A stretch of DNA of 64,000 nucleotides, taken from assembly GCA_023079485.1 (NCBI GenBank), contig CM041090.1:1736001-1800000 (forward strand), read 5' to 3'. A model generated the notes under the pieces. That model was not told the origin of the DNA and made no database searches. It saw only the letters and a list, made by a program, of their open reading frames with translations. The position numbers and the translations under genes are program-made. Of this stretch, positions 52,201 through 61,200 are shown piece after piece. Each line of letters starts with the position of its first letter. The stretch's first letter is position 1. Source of the stretch: Archilochus colubris (Eukaryota > Chordata > Aves > Apodiformes > Trochilidae).

Positions 52201-55200
52201 GCCCATGGCACTGAGTGCCACATCCAGTCTCTTTTTAAAAACCCCCAGGGATAGAGAATCCACCACCTCCCTATTTTTTCCTAATATCTAACCTAGTGAG
52301 ATACCTTCAGGCCAGGTTGAAACAATTCCCCCAGCTCCCTGCCACACCACTGTAGATAACAGCAGCTCATCTGGATGCTGCAGGCTGAGGATAGCTCAGA
52401 GCCTAATTCTTCAGGGCTGGGTGCAACACGTGGTAAAATGGTTTAAAGTATGGTTTCCTAATTGTTCAGATATATCCAGCTGAAGTATTGCTTGCTTTGT
52501 CTTGGTGGAGGAAGCTGTGCTCAGCCTGCAGCTAATGATGCAGCTGTTCCACACTGCTGGGCTGTGGGGTTTCCACATTCAGCTTCTGCTGCCTGCTCAC
52601 TTGCTATGTCTCTGTGCCCAAGTGTTCCAAGAGCTGCAACTCGGGCATCCGGACACGCCAGGTCATCTGTGCTGATGGGGACTCCAAATTCTACAGTCCT
52701 GAGACATGCAAAGCCATCCAGCCACAGAAACCAGCCACCCTGGGAAGCTGCAACACGCAGCCCTGCTACCTGCCACAGCGTGAGTGGTACTGCTGCACAC
52801 CCAGCTTTTCCTAAGATGCTTTTTGTCTCAGAGTAGAAATTCCCAGCTTCATTCTCAGCCACTTGCCTGCCTGTCTCCATTCTCTGCATGCAGGCTTTGT
52901 GCACATAGCCATGATATCTTCAGAGTCCCTGTGCTGTTTGAAATGTGTGTAACAGGCTTGGGAAGATCACTGGTGTGTTCCCATTTTGATTTCAGTACTC
53001 TGTGATGGCTGAGTCCCATCTATGTGTTGCAGGCTGACCCCAGGACTCCCAGTTGAGAAGGATGGCAACATGGGCAGGCTCAGGAGCTAAAAACCATAGA
53101 TAACTTTTACACCCCTGTGGCCCATCTGTAAAGCATGACTGCTCTGAAGACTTTGTTTGCTGCCTGTGTGTGTCTCGTCTTCATGCCAGAGCTGCAATGC
53201 TAACTTTTGTTTGCTGTAGCGGGAGGAGCCCTTCTTGCTCCTAGGGCTGATCCTGAGGCCTCAGGGTTTAGCCCATTCCTGGACGATGTCCTAGGGCTGT
53301 TCCTGGGGCTCCGAGATCTACCCCTTCTCGCCTGCTCCTGGGGCTCCTCGAGCTGTGGGCTTCTCCATCCTCACTGAAGAGTGAGAGCTCTCTCGGTGGG
53401 TGTCAGCTGCTCTCTTATTGGCCCCCTGCTCCTGCACATGCTCAGGAGGGAGGCCAGACACAGGTGAACCCACACCCACTCATCAATAACTCAGGGCACC
53501 TGGTCCTGTCTCACTACAGTTTGCCTTGCCCATTGTAGGTCACTGTCCTGAAAATCCAAACAAATCCAGCTGCTGGTCAGCTGATTTTCCAGGAGAAGAG
53601 AAACATTTTTGTCAAATTTAGTCACCTGAAGGCTCCTGCAATTATTAGAACATAGGGCTGGACTTACTGCACTTACCTTATGCATGTCTTTCTTTGCAGA
53701 GGTCCCCAGTGTGCAGGACTCTATGGGATATGATGCCACTCGCCAGTCCTTGCTGACACGCTATAGCCCAAACAGGCCTGCCACAGGTTTGGAAGAATTT
53801 TGTTAGTTTGGGGTTTTGGTGATGGCAGACTTGAAGCAGGATGTGGAAAGGGAAAGGTTCCTCCTTTTATTTATTTCTCTTGTTTATTTTATTGGCTTCT
53901 AGACATCTGTGGAGCCAGGGACAAAGTGTAGATTCTTTTCACACAATAGTGAGCAGTATCTGAACCTGCCCATGTATGCTGATCCCAGATTCTCACAGCA
54001 TCTCTGGCTGTGAGAAAAGCTGCCCAGAGCAGATCATATGGAGAAGAAAGGACCATGGGAAGGGACCACTATACTGTGGCAGGTGGTTTCTCATGGGACA
54101 ACAGGAAGAATGGTCAGGGCAGCGAGCAAAAGAATCTCAGGACAAATCCAGAAGGCATATTCAGGTGAAATCCTAATACAGAAAAGGTTACCCTGTAGCC
54201 TTGGGCAGGTGAAAGAGAGCAGAGATGAAAACTGACCAGTTTTGATGGTAACATGCATGCTGTAAGAAGTTGTCTCCCCAGATTCTGGTGATGAAAGGAC
54301 CGTCCCTGGTAGCTCCAGGATCCTTAACACCTCTGGGAATCACCACCTCCCACCCACCAAGGACCATGGCATCAACTTGTTGCCTGCTCACTGGAAATCC
54401 CAATCACGCTCATCAGGTTCCCATCAGCTCAGCTTCTCCCAGGACCCCAGTGCAGGAACTGGCTCTCAGGAATGTCACCAGAGCCCACATGGATGCTGTC
54501 CAGATGGACACACTCCAGCTTCAGGCCCTCTGGGGAGAGGTTGCACCTTCAGCACTTGTCACCAAAACAGGTAGCTGGAAGTAGACCAGGGAGGCATTGC
54601 CTTTGCTGGGGGCTTACCAACATTTACAGCATGTGCCTAGTGAGCTGGGCAGATCAGGTGTTGCTACAGTCCTTCTGCCTGTAGGTATGGGTGCTGTCCT
54701 GATGGAGTATCAGCCGCTCAGGGTCCAAACAACATGGGATGCCCTCAATATTACCGAGATACTCAGGTCAGCAGAAATCATCCCACTGCAGCCTCTCCAA
54801 CAGTAAGTATACAAACCCTTTGCATTTTAGTCATCCATCAAACACAAAGATTGAGATCTGACACCCAGTGGCTCAGGTTGTAGTTTTTTGTTGTGCTTCA
54901 TCTCTGCCAGTAATGCTGGAGACCAACCCTCCATGCATGGCATCAAGCCTTTTGCCCCACTTCTCTCCTGTTCTGTCTGGGGCAGTGTGATTCTTTATAA
55001 GCAGGGTACAGAGTGGATGGTTGGGAGATGCCTGAGAAGTAGAAGACTATCCTGTGTAGAACTGAGTGAATAATCCTGAGTAATAACATTCCTGTTGGTC
55101 AGAAACTTACCATCCAAGAAAACAGAAAAAGTGAGAAAAAATACACCCACTTTTCATTGCCTTTTTTTTTTTTTTTTATTCTGCTGATTAACTGAGAGCA

Positions 55201-58200
55201 AAATAGGTAGGGAGGTAATTCCTCTCCTAGCTTAGGGTGCTTGGTGGGGCCAGCTGGAAAAACCAGACTGCTGTTGGTCTGTCTAGGTCTGTATTGTAGA
55301 AAAGTGCAGCCTTAACTCCATGGCTGCCAGCCAAGCTTCCCACCCTTTCCCAGCAGGAAAACCTCTATAGGAGGCAAAAAACCAAATAGCAGCTCCTCTG
55401 AAAACTGACCTTCTGCAGCCAACAGCTTGGATGTGGTGCCTTGCATGTGCTGCTGTCCTCATGTCTGCATGGTAACATTTGGCTTTCAATTCCTGTCTCC
55501 AAGGCAAGCCAAGCTCTGTCCCAGATGCACCCCGCGGGCGAGTGCCGCAGCTCGGTGTACGGCTGCTGCTTTGACAATGTTGCTTCAGCTTCAGGTCCTC
55601 GAGGGGAAGGATGTCTCAATAGGCCCAGCTACCGTAAGTGATGCTTTGGAAATGTAGCAAAAGCCCTACAGAATCCATATAGCAGATGGAAGCTTCCAGT
55701 GTAGAAGCTCTGCTCTCTGCAAACTGTAGTGAATTATCTCTTCTGCGTGGTGCAGGGGAAGCTTGGAGGGAGTGTAGAAAAGCAGGCAGTTCTGTCAGCT
55801 GTGGCAGAAATTCTTCTTGTCCTCTACTGATAGTTGGATAGAGATATGTTTGTGTGCCATCAGCCTGTAGGGCTTCTGGGGAGCTCTTTGCTGCTGAGGA
55901 GACACCATGATACAACTTGCAGTGCTCCAAACCAGTTACCTGGGGTTGGGAGAAGCAGGACCACTTTGAGGTACCAGGGATGTGCTCAGCCCTCAGACAG
56001 CCCATGGGTGGGGTTGGAATGAGAGCTACAGCCAAGTACAGAGGTGTTGCTCAGGACTGCATGGACACTTTCAGCCAGCAGAGTTCAATACAGTGCCTGC
56101 TATACTTTGAGGGCTCCAGAGCTGCTGGGCAAAACCATCTCTGTTCCTGTAGTTCCCAGCTGTACTCTCTGCAGGCACCTTGCTGCATTGCCTTGCTCTT
56201 CTGCTGCAGCATGGAGATTGCTTGGTGCCCATCTGTAGTGGTGCCTCAGGGAAGGGGGATCCCCTCTGCTCAACAGCTTGAGAAAGGACCCCTCAGTCTG
56301 AGCCCTGCATCCAGTGTTTTCCAGCATGTGGCTCTGACACAGAACACATTTGTAGACATAATGGGCTGTGCTCCTCTTATATCAGGTCCTTTTGTAATGC
56401 CTGAGGCTTCACAGATGGGTCTAAATCTCCTTGCTTCCTGGGCTGGAAGTGAGTAAATGCAGTCACATTGACCCTTAGAGGAGATGAAGCCCCAGAGCCA
56501 ACCTTGCAGCTGCATAGCTCCCTGAGAAAGGCCATAAACCATCCATCTGGTACCTAGATTCAGAGATGTCTCTGAGGCTGGTGGTTCTTGAAGCAGTGGC
56601 AAAACTGGAGCAGAAAGAAACCTGTGAGCAGCTGCTCAATTTTGAAGCAGAGCTGGGGTGTTCTGCCTGCCCTCTGCCCAGCTGCACTATCAGATCATCT
56701 AGGTAGGTGGACTTTTGTGCTTCGTGACCCTCACATCTCCTTCTGTTCTGCTCTTTTTGATAGCATATCCTGTCATGTGCCTGTTGCCCAGTGCCCATGG
56801 CCCCTGTGCAAACTGGACCACTCGCTGGTACTTTGTGGCTGTTGTTGGCAAGTGCAACCGGTTTTGGTACGGAGGCTGTCACGGCAACAAAAACAGCTTT
56901 TCCTCAGAGGAGGAGTGCATGAGAACATGCCACAGCCCTGTGGGTGTCAGTGCCCTGGAGCACCAGCCCTCTTCTGGCACAGGAGCCCTGCAACGCCAGC
57001 AAACTGCCTCCCACCCTCCTACAGAAGATGCTCGGAGTCAGCAGCAGCCACCCCCGAGGGAGTCTGCAGGACACAGCCAAGAAGGAAGAGCCCACAGGGC
57101 TTCACACCTCACCCAGGACAGCCGGAGAAGTGAGCTGGTGCCAGAGTCTTTGCCAAGGACTGGTGTGCTGGAGAGCCAGAGCTGGGGTGCCCAGAGGAGC
57201 AGGTTGGACAGTCGGAACCAGCAGCACCCGTGGGAAACAGCAGCGCCCGGGGGGCAGCGCAGCAGCACCCGGCAGGTTCTGCCCGGGGAAGGCAAGCAGG
57301 GGCATAAGGCTCTTGGAGCAGATGTTTCCATGGCAGAGGGATTTGGGCACCTGGCATCTGCAGGCTCACTCCCAGCAGGACCTCTGCGCAGGTGATAATT
57401 TTTTTTTTCCCTGTGTTCTGCCAGCTCATTGTGAAGCATCAGTGCAGCTCTGTCTGGTGTGAGTGATGTCCCAGATGGGACCAGCTCACTGGGAATACCA
57501 TGCAATGGATTGGCTACACATGTGGCCCTTGGGTACACCAAGTTATTCAGGCCCTGGAGTTGCCTTCTGTGTCTTTCCTTGTAGTCTGCCTGCTCTCCTA
57601 CAGCAATGGAGGTGTGGTATGTGAAAAGACTGCAGGATTCTCAGATCTTTGTCTGAGAGGCATTCTTACAGGGTATATGAGAATCCATAGGGCTTTTTTT
57701 TCTTGTTTTGACCAACAAATTCAGCTAACCCTCTGACTTCAGAGCTTTTATCTCAGCACTTGGCATAGAGCATCAGTGGGCTGCCCTAGGGAAGACTTCT
57801 AAGATGCAGAGTGTGGGTCAGGATCCAGACAGTGTTACCCTGAAACTCAGGAGTGTGTGGAGCTAGATCTAAATGAGTCTGAATGGGATCTGTCATTGTC
57901 TGCTGAGCTTAACCTATTTCCTGGTGGGGTATTAGGACTCTCTTCCTGGCAATATTGTAGTATCCAGTCTGACCAGAGCATCCCTTGGATGTAGGAGAAG
58001 GCTCCCCACGTGTTGCCTGGTACATATGCTCAGAGCTAAAGGGGCAGCCAGTTCTGCTTTACCCCGTGGTTGTGACTCACACAGGGTCACATTAGGAGGA
58101 CCCAGAGGAAAGCAGAGCAGCTGAGGTGCCAGTGGAATTGCTTTCTCTTTCAGAGCCATCCTGGAGGAAGCCAAGCCCTCTCTTGTGACAGCAGCAGTGG

Positions 58201-61200
58201 GACAAAACATTCAGCTCATCTGCAAGACAGGCATGTCCCCCTTCTCCAGAGTGCAATGGATGAAGGATGGCAGACCAGTCTCTTCAGACAGGTGAGCTCA
58301 GCTCCCTTTGTTGCAGAGCAGATAGGCTCCTTGCTGGGCTGAGTGCCAAATATGCTTTGCCCACTTTCCACTCTCTTTGCAATCTTACTGTTAACATTCT
58401 TAAAATATAAAAAAATAAAACCACACAAAAAAAACAAAAAACCAGCCAACAAACGAAAACCCAAAAGAAAAAACCACAAAAGGATGACTAAATAAGCAAG
58501 CCCAGGCATGAGCTGTCCATCTGGTCTGTGCACAGTGGAAATGGATACAGGCTGCTGCTTAACTGAGGCTTTGGCTGGCATTGTGGGGCAGAGCAGGTGC
58601 TGGCCCATAACAAGGTAGTGGTGAAAGCTGACATGTGGGCACTGATACAGAAAAATGTTGTCTCTGCTGGATTCATCTTGGGGCAGCACTAAATCAGTAG
58701 TCCAGGGTGAAGCTTGTAGCCAAGTCATTTGGAGCTCCTCTGTCTGGAAGTTTCTGGCACTCATATCCCAAAAATAATTTTAAAACAAAACAAAAAAAAA
58801 CCCCCCACAACTTTTAAAGCCTGGAAAGCTGTTTCCAGCAACAGTTTGGAGCCAGACAGTCACTCTGTGTTATGAAAGTCACAGTTCAGAAAAGCCTACT
58901 TCTGCATTTCTGTTTGCAGGTGACTGCTGGGGCTCAAGCTCCTTCCTGGAAGGGCAGTTTGCTTCCTCATGGGAGAGGCCTTCTGAAAGCCATTCCCTCT
59001 TTTCCCATCTCAGTCCCCTCTCTGGTCCTGACCTCTCTTCTGCTGCAGTTATTTCCCTTGGCCGTGACCTCACTGTGGTCTCCAGACTTCTGTTACTTCC
59101 CAAGCTGGGGAGGGCACTGCGTGGTGAGGATCTGTAACCCATCAGCAGGAAGGGCTGCTCTGCCTCAGCTCTCCAGTTAATCCTTGCTCCTGTTGCAGGC
59201 ACACCCAGCAGTCTGACAGCTCCTTAGTGATCACCCATGTCAAGCCAGAGGATGCTGGGACTTACAGATGCCTCGTGTCTGACGGGAGGGCAGAGAGCCG
59301 ACAGATCCAGTTGCAGATCAGAGGTGACTTCTCTTCTACATACAACCAAAGAGGTAGCTCAGGGCTTCTCTTTAATGGTTATTGATAACAGGAGCAATGA
59401 AGCCAGCTGTGGGAGCAAGCTTCCTCTGCTGCCATACTGTGCTAGCAGTGTTTTTCTTCACTGTCTGGCATCAGGGTCCCAAGAGAGAGTCAAAGTTGTT
59501 GCACTCCTCCACTATAGGGCCAAGAGGGAGTGTGGATGCAGAGGGGCTTCTTTTGGTGTTGCCTCTTGGTAAAAGCCCTTCCTCCCCTGCAGTGCCACCC
59601 CAAGCATGACTTTTTCCCTGAGAGCCATCAGCTGCCTCCTGATCCCAGAAAGGAGGCTCCTGGCCAGGCCTTTTCTGCAGTTTCTTGGTCCCTCCATCTC
59701 CAACTATAAAGTGACCAGTCTGCTGCAGCTGCCTGTGCTGGTGCATTCATGTTTTGTGTTTTGTCCAAACAGGTCCTGCTGGGTCATAAACAATTTTCTG
59801 TTCTGAAAAATGTGCTTTATTTAAGAAATAAACAAATAAAAAATGTGAAAGACTAGTGTGAAAGATGGGCCAGCAAGGCACCCTGTGGCCTTCAGTCTCT
59901 GAAGTGTACTTTGTCACAGGAACGAAACATGGGGCAGAAGGCATTGTGGCCTAAGGGATTCTGCAACATGCTCAGTAACAGTGTAGAGAAAGGAGTCTAA
60001 AATTGCTTGCCAGCAGGTCTGTGACTCTCATTAGTAGACAGCACAGGCTTACTGCACCGGTCAGCCAGAAAACAGATGGCTGAAGGGCTCTTTGGCTCCT
60101 GTTCAGCAAGTTCTCCCAAACTCATAGAAACCCTATGCGAGAGGTCACAGTAAGAAGGGTCCTTTTATTCACATATGGCATTTTATTTTGAATAGAGTAC
60201 CAGAGCACTGTTCTGGCAGAGGGTGAGAGAGGTCAGGTCCCTCACAGGGGAAGTGAGCAGCATGGAGAGCATTCCAGAGGCAGGAAGGTTGTCCAGGCAG
60301 CTGGTTCCTCTGTGCATCAGCACCTCACCTACAGGTAAGTTCACATACAGCAACAGTTTGTCCACCGTGCCCAGCTGATGAACCATATGGCATCTCTTTG
60401 TGTAGAAAAGCTGAAGATTGGAAAGGTCCTGGATCAGCTGTTCTAGGGCACGGTTGGGAAGCAAAGAGTACTGGACTGCTGACAGCAGGAATGGGCAAAG
60501 ATCCCAGTCACAAGCTGTCTTCTGTCCTCCCTGAGGATCTCCTGAAAGAAGAATATTCTGAGCAAAGACACGCAGGGAGGCTGACAGCAAAGGAGCTAGG
60601 TTCAAATGAAAGTAGAAATATCAAGGGCAGCATCCTTAGCTGTTCAAGTGTCTGTAGACAGGAAGAGAAACCTGCTTGGGAAAAAAGGGAGGGCAAATAG
60701 GAACATCTTTACAAGCAGAAGATAGACATCTATGTATATTTTAAAAAGCTGCAGTTACTTTAGCTCCCACCCATTTATTTTAAATATTTTGTGAACAAAG
60801 TTTGACTCAGAACTATCTCTTCATGTACTGGGTGGTGTATTCTGTAGCTTCTTGCACGTTTCTTTGGTGCTTATAGGCCCCAGAGAAATAAAAGAGTACA
60901 AATTATTTTTACCTTAAATGCAGCATGTTGGGGCTCCAGATTAAATGGGACCATGATCTGATCCCTCCCTTCCTTTGAGTTTGCTGGACTCTCTATTAAC
61001 CTCCTTAGCTGCTTCTGCCTAAAAGCAGAAAGAAATGATTAATTGATTTAAGAGCACTGAATTAAGGCTCTTTGGTTTTGGTTTTTGAGCTCAAGAATTC
61101 AGGTCAGAGAACAGGGGTGGAGGGGAGATGATGTCTAATTTGACATCATGGTTTAGTTCCCTTCCAAAATGGTGTATAGCTATAGTTATAAGAGCATAAG

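Noticed and set aside
60398..60700. 100-codon open frame considered as the missing exon between Ig1 and Ig2
   Set aside because: No acceptor/donor pair gives phase 1 in and phase 2 out. The segment at 60196-60334 satisfies all constraints.
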